Notes: a model not told the origin generated them from the letters alone. A stretch of DNA of 43,210 nt from Nemertoderma westbladi (GCA_032718475.1 JAUCBJ010004918.1:1-43210), one strand, 5' to 3'. Positions 1 through 11,801 are shown, counted from the first letter of the stretch. Program-made: numbers and translations.

Positions 1-492
1 CCAAATAATGAAGTGCTACGGCTACCATTCATAGTACTGGTATTGTAATACGATATAGATATAAGGTTATTATTGAGATTAGATGCAGGATAACTAGCGG
101 TTCATTGTGGTGGTCCAGTTGAATTTTAGGGCATTTTTTTTACAATTTCGTTACCGGTACTACCCGGTGTCTGTGAGAAAAGACGGTTTCCTTGGGAAAA
201 TGTCTGGAAAACACAGAATAAAAAATCAGGGAAAATATTTTTAAAGTAGGCCTACTTTTTTATCTTCATTTTGTTATTTTTTATTGGGAGCTGCCGCTCC
301 CATACCCCAGACCCCCGTTTAGTACAATGAAACGGCTTTAACAATAATATAATATAAAGCAAAATTACAATTAATATTATACTCTGAGAGTTTTACAAGA
401 ACCTACAGTAACTATAATGCCAAATAGATAACACAGATACAAATAAGAGAAAGCACAACACATTACATAGTTTACAGATTCAGTTTACAGCG
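1..492. other. AT-rich intergenic DNA, no gene seen
   Basis: No reading frame of interest, RNA gene or repeat structure was recognised here. The stretch is AT-rich and includes one copy of the palindromic octamer TAGGCCTA at 247-254, which recurs across the window. Confidence 0.6.
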
Positions 493-923
493 TCAGACGA
501 GTGGAGTGATCGGCAATCCAGCTCCATCCTCCGTACCCAGACCACTGTGCCACTTTAGCCTCGACTCCCTGATGCAATGAGAAGCCCCTCGAACTATGGC
601 GAACTGCACACGGCGGCGAACCCACTCCATGACGGTGCTATAAGGTCTGTCCCAGTTGTGGTGTAACCTATCAGCGAAGATACTCGGGAGCTTGTTGGCA
701 TGCGGTGCCAGAACTCCATTCTACGGAGAGACAAGAGACTACGAAGGGTGCAAAAGTCCGCTCTCCTCTGTCTCGCTGGTTCCACATATAGTGCGGTTTT
801 AGCGTCCTCCACAGATTCTAGGACCCTCATCGGGGGGCGTCCCGCATATGGCTCGGCGTCAAGGTTTACGACCCTGATATCTAACAACGCCTGAGTCTGC
901 CGGTTGAATGCCCCCGAACTCAT
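493..923 (-). pseudogene. C-terminal remnant of a reverse-transcriptase-type retroelement protein
   Basis: Two minus-strand frames read as one protein end. The first (923 to about 700) has DIRVVNLDAEPY, then a VLESVEDAKTALY helix and an RR-ADF segment. After a frameshift near 700 the second reads NWDRPYSTVMEWVRRRVQF, AIVRGASHCIRESRLKW and ends at a TGA at 495-493. I associate the order (DIRV-D-DA-Y, E-KK-Y, RR-F, then W-RPY--V-WVR-R--FAI-R, C-RGSR) with the C-terminal end of RT-encoding retroelements common in invertebrates. The exact clade cannot be fixed by eye. The frameshift and absence of upstream RT motifs make this a dead fragment. It may be related to the remnant at 16460-16735. Confidence 0.5.
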
Positions 924-1621
924 ACATCACACCAAGTCCTGCCTCTCCACTTAATCCAGGCTGGTCTCTGACTATGGGTTCCGACTGTCACGTTTCGTGG
1001 TCCAAATGCTAGAGAGGCCAGATCCCCAACAACATCACGGAGTTCAATATATGTCTTTGGATTATGAGGCCTTTTTTAAATTCCAATTCTTCCAAAGTCA
1101 ATTGTTATTAATCAAATTTCACTAACATTCAAATAATTTGAATTTTAATTGTATCAATTAGGCATTAATTCAATTAAATTGTCAATTAGCAACAATCGGA
1201 CAATTAGGCAAACCATAAATATTTCATTAACGATATAGACAGTACAAACAAAACAAATAAACAATAAACAAAACAAGTATACAACAGGCACTAAACAATT
1301 AAAGATTACAAAACTCTATAAAGAATAACAAAATTAAAGAGTACAAAATACAATAAACAATTGAATTGAAGTAAACAAACAGCAATAAAACTACCAGTAT
1401 AAATTAAAGTAACAAAACCTTATACACTATTTATTAAAGTAAGCAAAACTCATTAAGCAATTAAACGTAAATAAAGAAAACTCAATAAACGCAACTCTGC
1501 AGTAGGCCTACTGACCACAAAATGACTGAATGAGTCATTTATTGGCGGTGGATCATGTGACTGATTTTTAATTGCAATGCGTGTCAAGCACCACTAAAGT
1601 TCTTATTAAATTTTTGTCAAG
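924..1621. other. AT-rich intergenic DNA
   Basis: No coding region was recognised. From about 1240 to 1500 the plus strand is A-rich with many irregular AACAAT/AACAAA runs and very little G, so it is low complexity. A TAGGCCTA octamer lies at 1503-1510. Confidence 0.5.
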
Positions 1622-1762
1622 TTATAAAGTCAACGAAAGTATGTTCTAGGTATACAAAATTTGTTAAAAATTTGCTAAGTGCATTGCATGATTATAAAGT
1701 CATCGAAATTATATTCTAGGTATACAAAATTTGTTAAGAATTTGGTAAGTGCATTGCATGAT
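1622..1762. repeat. Tandem duplication of a 70-bp unit
   Basis: Two adjacent copies begin TTATAAAGTCA at 1622 and 1692 and end GCATTGCATGAT. The period is exactly 70 bp with only a few substitutions. No function is evident. Confidence 0.85.
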
Positions 1763-3036
1763 AAGTGCCCACCCAAATATTTCTTAAAATCTATACTGTA
1801 CTTGGCAAGTATTTTTTAATTCCTTAACAAATAATGCAAAATGTGGTAATTGTAAAAATTTAGTAAAATTATCATGCCAGTACCTTGCCATTAGGTAGTA
1901 CTTTACTAATATGATACGATTCTCAACCCGGGATTATACCCATATCAAACTGATTTATTCAGCTTGTTTAAGCCTCAATGAAATACGTGATGTATTATTG
2001 GTCAAAATTATTGTATTAAGTGAACCTGGTATATATTGCTTACTGGTCGAGCCATTTATCCACTTGAGTACACCGGCATTCTGCAGAGGAGTTTCTTCCT
2101 ATGCAGGCCCCTTGAATACTGGTCAGATTACTGACGACCAGTGTTTATTACATGCCTTTATGTATGTGCCTTTATGCTTTGTATCTTTGTCATTAATATT
2201 ATAACATTATTATGATATTCTGTCGTGAAACTCAATTTGCTCTCTTTTGTTTAATATATCGCCGATATTACGAAATCAAGAAGGTTTTACAAGCGCCATA
2301 ATAAGGTGGGTCTCTACAATTAAGTATTAGTGATAATCTGGACAATTGTATTAGATTCGTGTGTTGTTTTACCTCTGATTTACTAAATAATTAATATATG
2401 GCGATATCCCAGACATTAATATAAGCAAAGCCCTTATTATTAATTGTATCACGATTGAGAGTTGTCATAAATTGATTGCGGTAGAAATATTAATATAATT
2501 ATACATAAAGACAAGTCAAAATACGTTTCCCCTAAAGGGAAACACAAACACTAGGACTTGAGTCCTTACAGAATTAATTAGTCAGTCATTTACTTGTTAT
2601 ACTGTGTTGTCACACCCTCCCGGTATCGTATCTCAGTTAAATACAATAGATAATCAAATACCGTATCGAACCAAATAAGTTATAGAGCAAATCAATACAT
2701 GATAAGGAAAGGAAGGGGAATTAATCAATACAGTGAACGGTCCTCGGTGACAGGTACACTAGCGCAATTCCGTTTATTGTATCAGACCAGTATCCAGATG
2801 CCCTCAATGCATAGAATCCCTGCCGTATGTATTAAATAGAAATACAGTCAAAACATATGAAATTGAGATTGAAAGAACATATTTTACTAAAAGCGCTAAC
2901 AATGCCTGCCAATGCTTACAGTTTATGGTCTTATGCATCCCACTTCTATGCAATTGACATATGTAATCGAGGTTGTAGCGTTCCTTATATAGCGCATCGC
3001 GTATTGCGTATCACGTTTAGGTTCATATCGAGTGGT
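1763..3036. other. Intergenic DNA, no gene supported
   Basis: The longest frame (plus, 1911-2204, 97 codons) has no recognisable domain, unusual composition or flanking signal, and I do not call it. A short perfect hairpin, GTTTCCCCTAAAGGGAAAC, lies at 2525-2543. Nothing else was recognised. Confidence 0.5.
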
Positions 3037-3970
3037 TTAGTGATTTGGTTGTTGGCTATTGGGGGTATTAGGTTTGTATCTACTGTTGTTGTTGTTTTGT
3101 CTCTGTCCCTGCCACGATGTGGTTCTATTCCCAGGGCTCTGTGGACTTATAGTCCCCTGCGTGGCCGCATATGGTTGTGACTGCCTCACTTTCGGAAGTG
3201 CATTTGCCACACTATGCTCGGGTTTAGGTCGAGTATATTCCGTTTTCGGTACTTTGCCCAGACTGTCCTCACTGTAAACTGGATCCATTATTAACTCTGC
3301 CTTGTAGTTAAGGAAGTTTGACATCTCTTCCAACCCCGGATCCGCACCCTTCTTCTCTCGAGAAGAGACAGCGATCTTTCTCTATTTGCTCCTTATCCAA
3401 ATCAGCAGTTGAATTTCCAGTGCGCTTGACGGTACGGATGCACTCTCCTTTGGTGTTGATTGTGCTTCGCCTCTCGGGTTCATTGACTTTCCCTGCATAG
3501 GATATATCATCAGTCCCCTCCATATCTCGGTGTCAATGATTTATTTGGATCTGAGGGGGTTGCAATTTTTATTTTGTTCAGTTGTGTGTATTGTGGATGC
3601 AGTGATGGGGGAATGTCACCCTGCCCTCCCCCCACTGGTGTTACATTTTGCACTGGGGTAGATGTCATTTTATTGGGGCCCATACACCTATCTGCAATAC
3701 CCCACCCCCCTCATTCCCTGGGTATGTGTTATATCCCTGCATATTATAGTCATACTGGTGTGCAGGTTTTGGTATAGGACTAACGGGTTCTTGCTTACTC
3801 ACTGGTATGTAAGCCATGACCTCTGGGTCCAATCCTGGCATTCGCGCTACCCTATCACCTACACTACCTCTCCCAGCATGGCCTATAGTATATGCAGTAA
3901 GACCTACAGAATGTCCTGCAGTCTGAATGTGCTCCTCCAGAACAAAGTTTAATCTTCTCGAATATTCCAA
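3037..3970 (-). pseudogene. Unidentified coding remnant, possibly gag-like, in pieces
   Basis: Three overlapping or adjacent minus-strand frames look more protein-like than chance: 3970-3665 (101 codons, starts EYSRRLNFVLEEH), 3523-3308 (71 codons, acidic and basic) and 3333-3037 (98 codons, ending in a Q/N-rich tail with NNNNSRYKPNTPN). The middle and last frames overlap in different phases, as expected after a one-base indel. Acidic helix followed by polar low-complexity tail is common in retroelement gag proteins, but no zinc knuckle is visible. The assignment is a guess from composition. Confidence 0.25.
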
Positions 3971-4190
3971 GAACTCCTCCCCGCGACTACCATATCATCG
4001 ATTGGCAGCTATGTTCTGAGGGGAAGTTTCCCTTCTATCCCTTCTTCTCTCATCCTCCTCAACCCGCTACACTCTGTACCCCTCTCCCGGTGTGTAATAC
4101 GCATCGCCAGGCTATGTTTCTCAGGGGCGATGGCAATCTCCCGAAGTACACACCCACCTGCCCTCTCTTTCTATTTCGACTTAACTTATT

Positions 4191-4441
4191 AACTCACTGC
4201 GCGCATGTCCCGCTGACGTCTGTGGGGCATCTGTTGCCCCCCCCCCCCCCTTTCCCCCGTCGTCGGAAGCCCCGGTTCACTTAACTCACCGCGCGCATCT
4301 TCCGCTGACATCTGTGGGTCATTTATTGACCCTTTCTATCCTCCTCCGTCGTTGGAAGCCCTGGTTCACTTAACTCACTGTGAATATTTCCCGCCGACGT
4401 CTGTGGGGCGTCTGTCCCCCCCCCCCCCCCCCCCCCCCCCC
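4191..4441. repeat. Three ~90-bp tandem repeats with poly-C tracts
   Basis: Units begin AACTCAC(T/C) at 4191, 4283 and 4372 and share a CGCTGACGTCTGTGGG-like core and a CGTCG-TGGAAGCCC--GGTTCACTT end. Units 1 and 3 carry C homopolymers after the core: 14 C at 4237-4250 and 26 C at 4416-4441. Unit 2 has ordinary sequence there. Homopolymer length is likely to be unstable or mis-called. Confidence 0.85.
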
Positions 4442-4589
4442 TCTCGTCACTAACTGGTTGTGGTGGGGTGCCCGTAGCCCCCCCCCACCCGTCACTTCTC
4501 ATCTCGCACCTTTTACCCCTTTCCCCGTGCTCCCGTCTAGTCGACACGTCGCTTCTGTTCTCCCTGGGTTCATTCGCCTGCGTTTCTTT

Positions 4590-5525
4590 ATTGTTAGCCA
4601 CAATTGTAGCATTAGTGTCAGCAGTAGCATAGCACTCGCATGTAGCATTAGCGTAAATAGTCAAGGTCATCCCAAATCAATATGGCCTGGCCTTTCGTAC
4701 CTAATTAGCTAGCAGTCAGAGATACAATCTAGGTTACCATCCCCCTTACAGCCATAATGGCGACCAGCCCCTGGTCTTCAACTTAAATTAGTCTGGCGGC
4801 AGCTACCAGCCCCACCGGTGAGGTAGTGCCGTGCATTGGATCCTCCAACTCTCCCTCCATCACAACAGTGAGCCCGCGGCGCCCACCTCTAGCCCAACAT
4901 GCTAAAGCAGGCAGTACCGTAACAGCGTAAAACATAAGAAACAGTCAGACAGTCGAAGAAACTATAGATTATAGATTAAAAAAAAATATTTATTATTTAA
5001 AAAATATAGATTTACTACATTGCAGCAATTATTATTAATAATCGGAAATATAAATCAACAGTCTGATCAAGCAGTAATCATTGTTCAAAGTCACAAGTGT
5101 AAGAAGAAAAGCAGCAAATTTTACAATCAATGGAAGTGCAAAATACAAAGATCAAAGATGGCTACTGCTAAACTGTACGAATGACACAATGTCTAATTCT
5201 GCCCACGAAATCCAGGGTTCTGCTGGGTATTCGACCAACCAGTGGGCAGAAGAACATAATCACCTTAACTTAATTTGGTGATTATTAAAAGCACAATTCA
5301 GGCGTTAATTAGCACAAACATTGATTTATAGAGAAATGTAAATGAAATTAGCACAAATATATATTCGATTCAATAGATATTAGGAAACGGCAAATTCATA
5401 ATTTGTTTTAGAGAAGTTTGCCACCGCAAATTAATATACTAGGGTTTTATTATAAAATTTACGTAATTAAGGCTACATACTGTATAAAAATTGACTGAAT
5501 ATAAAATGAACTTGTGTATTTTATT
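4590..5525. repeat. Dispersed repeat R1, copy 1
   Basis: This ~0.9 kb stretch is a diverged direct copy of 15590-16460. Shared landmarks in the same order are a GTAGCATTAG/GTAGCGCTAG run, AGCCCAACATGCTAAAG, CAGTCTGACAGTCGAA-like text, AGCAGTAATCATT, TTTACAATCAA-GGAAGT, GGCGTTAATT and AAGGCTACATACTGTATAAA. There are many indels, so it is old. It has no open frame of note. It could be an LTR, a non-autonomous element or a segmental duplication. Confidence 0.75.
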
Positions 5526-7045
5526 TAACCTATTTTATTTGTGTATTATATTATATTTTATTTAATTTAGAATTGTATTTTATCTAATTATATTACGGTT
5601 GTACATCAATACGCTTAATAATAATAATATCTAGTCCGCTCCATACTGTATAATGGGTTGATAGGTTTTGTGTCAGCGTGTATGATTAATGATTGTAAGG
5701 AATTTATCTCAGATATTTTGCAACTAAATTTAGATTGTGTTAGGCCTACATAATTGGAATCAGTGCCAGCTTTCCTCCATCAGTACCAAACCAACGAATC
5801 GCTATAATGTTTAGGAATAACTGCGGTGTAACTGTAACTGCTGCAATATCGACAGAGTCACCTTTTTCAACCAAAATCCCACCACACTACCCTATATTCT
5901 CGAGGACGGTGTATTTTAGGCGTGAAATAGGCGTGGGGTTGTATAATGTATAATAGCTTCTTCCTAGCAGCACATAACATCCACACCCCGTACATACAAT
6001 AACGCAGTACGGTAGTGAGGTGTTTCAACTTCTAACTAACGTTCGTAAATGGTATTGGTATCAGTTAATTTCCCGTTGGTAGTGTTTGTGGACGTCTGAA
6101 TAGCGCTCATTTATAATAAATCCAGTTCAAAATTAAGTTCAAAAACTTACAAATATCAAACTGTAACAGTTAAATTTAATTGACGTCAGCTATTTTGAAG
6201 GTTTGAGTATTCTTTATCCAGTCAATGAGTTTAGAAAATTAAAAAAAAAACTTTAAATAATTAATCTTTGAAAAATATTGATATATTATAATAACAAATA
6301 ACATAATTTGAAGACGCAAATCTCTCCACACATAGGAAATGATAATTTCCGGTTCCTGGAAGTAATGTTAGTCAGATATTATAATACACGATATTCACTA
6401 CTACTACAACTACTACTACTACTATATTCGGCCTGCTGCATTGAAACTGCACACTTGTCATCCGGTACCTGTAAGTGGAGTATTAACAAAAGTTTCCATT
6501 TGAGGATCCTTCTCGTCGCATTGTATCCGCATCGTAGGTGATCGCTCGTCCCGACATCCTCTTCCTGAACTCCTTGGCCTCCTCTCCTCGTCCATTGTGG
6601 TACCATTGGCCCCACCATTGCCGTTCCGATGGGCCGCTCGCCACCTGTAGCCGCTAGTTGGATGGCGACTCTGAAGCATAGATTTTGTACACTTAATTTC
6701 AGCTCAAACAGACATCATATCTTCCCATAGCAGAACATAATATGGCCAAAAAATTACATTTTCAAATGTCCAAGGTCCAAAGTTGTAGTAGAACAAACTG
6801 TTATAAAATTCCAACCCAAGGTCATATCCAGTAAACCAACATATCGTTAGAAAGCTGGATAAATGGAGATTCATTTTCAGCAGTATTGTGTATACATACA
6901 ATGTAGTTGGTGTCGTACAGCTGCATTTAACATCGTGTCCGACTCTTTTCTGATTTTTATGTCCGACCCTGTATTGGATTTTATCTTAACTTTTTAATAC
7001 TATACACTGATATACTTTATATATTTATTTGATATACTTTATATA
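5526..7045. other. Intergenic DNA, no gene supported
   Basis: AT-rich with short random frames. An imperfect CTA trinucleotide run lies at about 6395-6423. Minus-strand frames at 6379-6679 overlap in two phases and show no domain, so they are not called. A TAGGCCTA octamer lies at 5741-5748. Confidence 0.5.
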
Positions 7046-7170
7046 CAGAACTGTCTTACCTTGACTCATATTGGTGACTACGTCGGCCACCTTTTCGTTA
7101 ACGTGGCTGTTTGAAGACGTGGAATCTAAAATAGCATAGATGCGCTTGCTCCCCTTGGTTCCTTAGTGAC
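7046..7170 (-). pseudogene. Scrap of a BEL/Pao aspartic protease
   Basis: On the minus strand the frame reads AILDSTSSNSHVNEKVADVV followed by TNMSQGK. It is homologous to the protease of the two BEL elements further right (DSASSHSYI at about 29830, DSASSHSYV at about 34420), with nucleotide similarity over roughly 125 bp. It is too short to encode anything alone. It is a third, older insertion or recombination scrap of the same family. The glycine of the usual D-S/T-G catalytic triplet is T here and A in the other two. Confidence 0.8.
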
Positions 7171-8263
7171 CGGAGCACAAAATCACCAGTCTTTACCTAC
7201 GCCAAGCAGCCCTGATGTAGTACCGGGGTTAATTTAACTATAACGGTATGTATAACAAGCACAATTACTGTAGGAATAAACTTGGGGAGTTGGAGGTTGC
7301 CAATACCCGCATAAACTCTGAATAATAAATATTACGCTACCGTACCCGTGCAGACTATTCAAATAAGACACAGACCAAATGCTGGCAGACTACTGTCAAG
7401 CCTAAATAAACTACAGTATATGCAGACTCTGAAATGGTTAGTTAGTAGGCGTTCTAACCAAGTAGTATTACTTATTCTTTCGGGGGGGATTTACCTTACA
7501 GCACTGGATGCCCCCACCTTCCTAACTAGCACATTATCGGACAGACACTCTACACACACTGCAATCGCCTCAGACCTAACAACAGTTAGACAACAATCCG
7601 GCCTACAAATTATTTATACAATCTGAGCAGGCTTACACGCCTTCTGCTCAATATTATACTTACAGATAAATAAAACTGACAGAAATAAGTAAAGTCCCAA
7701 TAAAAACCAGGGCTGCAGTCCCCGATTAAATATCAAGACCTACCGGTATATAATTATCACAATCGAAATAATACTGCTGTACCTGTAAGTACTGGTTCGG
7801 GTGTTTAGGCCTACAGCTTACCGTCCGACCGGTACATTCGACTTTATTGCCTACGGCGCAATAAAGAAACCAAATCTATTAATGTTCGCGCTTTTAGACC
7901 TTTAGCAGTTTAACCTGCCAATTTTAGTTGTCCTCTTGTTTATAAATCGACTTTAGCCTATATCAATTACCTAGTGTACTGAAGTTACATCAGCCTAAGC
8001 CAGTCCGTGCGCGGCGTATGACCCACGGTGTGAGAGACTGGATTCGGATTCCTTGAGAGTTATTGCAGTGTAGACCTACTGTATCATTCGATTGATCGTT
8101 ACTATATAATCTCTGACAAATATATTTACTTTCAGGAAATATTAACAGTTCCTTTAGGACGTGGCGCTTTAAGTATAAAAACAGAGTTATGACTTATACT
8201 AATCACAACTAGATGGCCACAGAGTTTCGTAAATAGCGCATTCTTTAGGAGATGCTTTATTAA
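7171..8263. other. Intergenic DNA, no gene supported
   Basis: No domain-bearing frame was found. The plus frame at 7348-7626 has no recognisable feature. A TAGGCCTA octamer lies at 7806-7813. Confidence 0.5.
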
Positions 8264-8313
8264 CCTTCACACTACTTCACATGACTTCACACTACTTCAC
8301 ACTACTTCGCACT
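8264..8313. repeat. Short tandem repeat, ~10-bp ACTTCACACT unit
   Basis: About five imperfect copies of CTTCACACTA occur back to back, with one ATG-containing variant and one CGC variant. It is a simple minisatellite with no evident function. Confidence 0.8.
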
Positions 8314-9211
8314 GATCTGCCGACCTTCACTGAATTTGATCATATATAAGGAGGATCGCAACTGACATACATAGGGATTATGAAATAGCATTTAATTCAC
8401 ACAAAACCAATATAATTTAAGTCGCAGTTGCTACCGGTAAACCTGTTCCTCTTACCTCAGTAATCAAGAAGATTGAGGGGTTTATGATTATTTATCGGTA
8501 TTCTCCAAATATAACAGCAATATCCATTAATATAACAACAATTAATAACAGAAGTAAAATAATGCGGTGAGCAGTCAGTATGTGTCATCAGAAAATAGTA
8601 AAGTAAATGTTCAATGTGAAATTAAGTTAATAGATTTACGTTCTTATAATCAAGACCATCTCATGTTCCTAGGCCAAAGTCTGAAACTTCCACACAGAAG
8701 CACAGAAAATTCCGAGCTGGCTCTGATGCTCAGAAAATAGTAAACAAAGACCGTAATGCATTGCGCGAGTTTCCATAGGCCTCTGTCAGACATAAAGGGA
8801 AAATTGCTCTGATTGGCTGAATAAGGCAGAACAAAGAAACTCCACGTCCACAAAGAATCAGCTGACAGATTTCGTCATCCTGGCTCTAATTCCCTCCCGT
8901 CACGTAGTTGGACAAATTTAGGGCTATTTTAGAGTATTCTGCGCATTGCGTAAAAATGACTTGTTATGTCCGCAAAAGCTTTTACAAACTTGTTGTGAAT
9001 TGATGCCAAAACTTTATTCTAAAACGAAGACAGATAACTGAGATAACTAAGCCAAAATGACTGTGAGTTTAGTATTTAATAAAATATATTAACTGGAGAG
9101 GTAAAATTATAATTCAATGTAATGCACATTATTATTATATAATTATATTATGCAATTAAATTGAATACAATAAAATAATATTTACTCATATCACTCATTT
9201 ACTCACTAGGG

Positions 9212-9290
9212 CACACACTCGGCTGATGATAACCGGAAGTTTGAAACCTAGGTACTGGGTTCGAGCCCCAATAGGGGCCGTTGATATTTT
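9212..9290 (+). mobile_element. tRNA-related SINE fragment (B-box end)
   Basis: CACACACTCGGCTGATGATA is followed by ACCGG and then a B-box-like GGGTTCGAGCCCC at 9257-9269, as in the 3' half of a tRNA-derived SINE head with a long variable arm. A second scrap at 9561-9609 shares the CACACACTC--CTGATGATAACCGG segment and carries the A-box side. The A-box half is missing here. Old and truncated. Confidence 0.5.
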
Positions 9291-9560
9291 TCGCTATGGA
9301 GAGCAATATCATAATGTACTATAACATATATTTATTCGCCGTCACCCACACCACAACAATTCATTTATAATTAATTAACATACATGGCCAGCATACGGGG
9401 CTACAGTGGTTTCTACAACACTGCATAATAGTTATTCTTTGAGGCATGGTTTCCATTTCTGGCAGAGCATGGGAATAACGTTGTACTTTCCGATGAGTGA
9501 TGTAAAAAGGCCTAAAAAAATGATACCCCACTCCATAGCGAATAAATCTTCTACCACCCT

Positions 9561-9609
9561 GATAGCTCAGTGGTCTTGGACACACACTCCACTGATGATA
9601 ACCGGTAGT
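9561..9609 (+). mobile_element. tRNA-related SINE fragment (A-box end)
   Basis: GATAGCTCAGTGG at 9561-9573 fits a pol III A box. It is followed by the same CACACACTC--CTGATGATAACCGG block as the scrap at 9212. The B box is absent. Minus-strand frames across 9361-9723 are read-through of these scraps and are not genes. Confidence 0.5.
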
Positions 9610-9751
9610 TGGCTGGTTATTCTGCCTTAACCTTGGTGGTTTGTGGTTGACCAGTAAGCAAGTTGATCGATTTCCATGCCTTGGATGATTGCCTGCTGTC
9701 GTCGGCATCATTGATGGCATCAACCTGTTGGTTTATAATCTCCTGTAGATT

Positions 9752-10150
9752 AAAATAGTACTGCCTGTTCAGGGACCTAGGTGCAGCCTTAACTGCATTC
9801 TTGGCTGCTGTAGTCTGTGTGAGTCAGGACTCTTTCTGTGCCTTATATAGGTCATTTCGGCACTTCCAAATTTTGTGGTCAGTCCAGGGGGCCTTTTCCC
9901 TGTTTCGAGGGAATACAGGATCTGTTTCTGCAGCTGCTAACTTAACTGTTTCTATGAAGGCAAGAACCTCATACCTGTTACTCAGCTGTAGTGTGAAGCT
10001 GGATCTCACACTAGGCTATTGCAACAGAGAGGGCCAGTCATGCCACGGCACGGCAGATTTCGTTGTTCTGCTAGCACGCAGACTAAGTCTGACCTTGGCC
10101 ACAATAAGGCGGTGATCACTGGAGAAGGGGCGGAGTGTAAACGATTAGTC
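9752..10150 (-). pseudogene. LINE fragment: end of endonuclease domain and linker to RT
   Basis: Minus-strand frames read PFSSDHRLIVAKVRLSLR at 10129-10076. SDH followed by a hydrophobic strand is the terminal catalytic motif of apurinic-type endonucleases in non-LTR retrotransposons. The text then continues, after a stop near 10018, into a helical linker with TLQLSNRYEVLA and KAPWTDHKIWKCRNDLYKAQK. In RTE-like LINEs this linker sits between endonuclease and RT. No RT follows, so the fragment is broken at both ends. It may belong to the same family as the LINE at 12830-14094, but the two do not overlap and this cannot be tested here. Confidence 0.65.
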
Positions 10151-10720
10151 TTGTATCGAGCTCTTTCCTGTATAGAGCTATCTTGGGATGGTATTGGAGT
10201 TGGGGCTAGATTCACAGTGTCACTTTTCACATAGTAGTGATAATTTAGTTTCACAAAGCAACACTATCCTCTATGGGCACAGTAACATCTGAAGATCGAT
10301 TAAATATGCCTTCATATAAATGATACTAAATTTTGCATTAATGTATAAAGCTAAAAATCTGGGCATCTAATGCAATATAAATTATTAAAATCCGTTCAGA
10401 AAAACAATAAATCACTGATCGAAATTTTAAAAGAAGGCCTTAAAAGGTATTTAGGATTATACACATTGGAGTCATGATATAAATTAATATTTGAGAAGTC
10501 CATGGATGGGGCGAAAAAATATCAAGGTTTACTTAAGGAAAATGGATATGGGTAGGAATAGAATAAGATTGATATAAAGTGGTGCCTATTGTATGTTACA
10601 TATTATTATTGGAAGCAGTTATAATTTCTCAAACAATCATTTGTGCCTATTATTATCAGTATCACAACCATCACCAATTATAATCTTATAATTTATAGTC
10701 TGTAAAATTGAGAATCCTTC

Positions 10721-10936
10721 TTAGCGGCCAAAATCGTTACAATATCCACAGTAGTCTCCATATTTAGCATTGCACTCCCCACAACTCGTGAATGTCAGCT
10801 CATACTCACAATAGTTCTGCAGAGGCCATTCACAGGGTCCAAGCGGTAAACAACATTCGGTCCATGCTTCCTGACATTGAATATCCACGGCACAGAAAGC
10901 GGCGAAAACAATGAAAGTGATGATGATGAATTTCAT
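10721..10936 (-). CDS. Small secreted cysteine-rich peptide (71 aa)
   Basis: The frame starts at the ATG at 10936 and ends TAA at 10721. Residues 1-21 form a clear signal peptide, MKFIIITFIVFAAFCAVDIQ then C. The rest is short and dense in cysteine: C28, C29, C35, C43, C52, C55, C63, C66, spacing CC-x5-C-x7-C-x8-C-x2-C-x7-C-x2-C. Cleavage after C21 would leave eight cysteines, enough for four disulfides. The chain ends NDFGR, and Gly-Arg is the classic precursor of C-terminal amidation. I chose this ATG because translation from further upstream would bury the signal peptide and cross the acceptor site at 10957. An acceptor just 5' and a TATA box further up support a real gene. Function is unknown: a defence, signalling or secreted matrix peptide are all possible, and I do not match it to a named family. 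Confidence 0.75.
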   Translation of the reverse strand: MKFIIITFIVFAAFCAVDIQCQEAWTECCLPLGPCEWPLQNYCEYELTFTSCGECNAKYGDYCGYCNDFGR

Positions 10937-10956
10937 ATTTGTTGGTGTAATTTGTC

Positions 10957-11699
10957 CTGTAGAATAATATACAATATGTAATTTAGAAAACATAATTCAT
11001 TATTTGAAATACATTTTTTAACCTTCCATATTTCATTAAACCTTAGATTGCATTAGGTCACTTCATTCCTGGTAGAATTCCTCAAATTTTTTAACAATAA
11101 ATAATTTCAACATTATTATCCAACACCAAATGTATGTTTAGTGGGTTTTAATTTTTACTTCACATAAATTTAATTTTATTTAATACATTAAAAGGAAGGA
11201 GCAGGTTACGGTGTCAGTGTTTGCTAATTTGCAACCAATTTGCGCTGAAGATTTTTCACTCTCAATGTAGTCCATTATTTGTATTTCCCATGGAAGTACT
11301 TTCAAAATTAAATACCAGATATAAGGCATTTTGGAACATATAAATAAGGTGCTTGGAACCCACTACCCAATGAATGTTTTCACAATTTGTAAAATGTAGG
11401 CCTACATCTATTATCACAATTCAATAATTTTTTCATATAAAATTTAAAAAATATTTCATACGTGAGCTGTTTTATGGTGAAAAATAACTCGATGTTGAAA
11501 ACCGATATCACCAGATGAAAGCCCTTCTACCAAATTACTATCAGAGATTAAACATTTTTTTTAATTTCCCAAATTTTAGAAAAATTCACTTTCATTTGGG
11601 GCAATGTTCCCCTTAGAGGAAGTATTTATTAACGAGTACGATATCATCAGAACCCAACTATATCCACTAAATTGCAAACAAACTATATCATACACTTAC
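10957..11699 (-). other. Inferred intron in the 5' UTR of the cysteine-rich peptide gene
   Basis: The donor reads CCAAG|GTAAGTGT with GT at 11699-11698. The acceptor reads TTCTACAG|GAC with AG at 10958-10957, 20 bases before the ATG. The intron would be 743 bp. Both sites match metazoan consensus well. Two TAGGCCTA-like or AT-rich stretches lie inside, but no frame of interest. Confidence 0.6.
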
Positions 11700-11768
11700 C
11701 TTGGTAAATGAATTCTAGACTTTATTTAAAGCAGTTAAGCAGTATATTGTGGTAGTATGTATGCGACA
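11700..11768 (-). other. Inferred noncoding first exon of the peptide gene
   Basis: The 3' edge is fixed by the GTAAGTGT donor. The 5' edge is placed about 28 bp below the TATA box and is approximate. It contains no ATG-initiated frame of length. It would give a ~90 nt 5' UTR after splicing. Confidence 0.45.
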
Positions 11769-11793
11769 ATGAAATTCATAGAAAAATCTGCGG

Positions 11794-11801
11794 TTTATAT
11801 A
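11794..11801 (-). promoter_or_regulatory. TATA box of the cysteine-rich peptide gene
   Basis: TATATAAA on the minus strand, about 95 bp upstream of the GTAAGT donor and correctly oriented. Spacing predicts a start of transcription near 11770-11765. The end of the inverted-repeat element (11933) lies about 130 bp upstream. Confidence 0.55.

Noticed and set aside
1911-2204. 97-codon plus-strand ORF
   Set aside because: No signal peptide, domain, repeat or flanking splice or promoter signal. The length is within what chance gives in this much sequence.
6379-6679. Overlapping minus-strand ORFs rich in R and G
   Set aside because: Two phases compete, neither has a domain, and part is driven by a CTA/TAG trinucleotide run.
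9361-9723. 120-codon minus-strand ORF
   Set aside because: It crosses tRNA-like SINE scraps on the opposite strand and has no domain or codon pattern of a gene.
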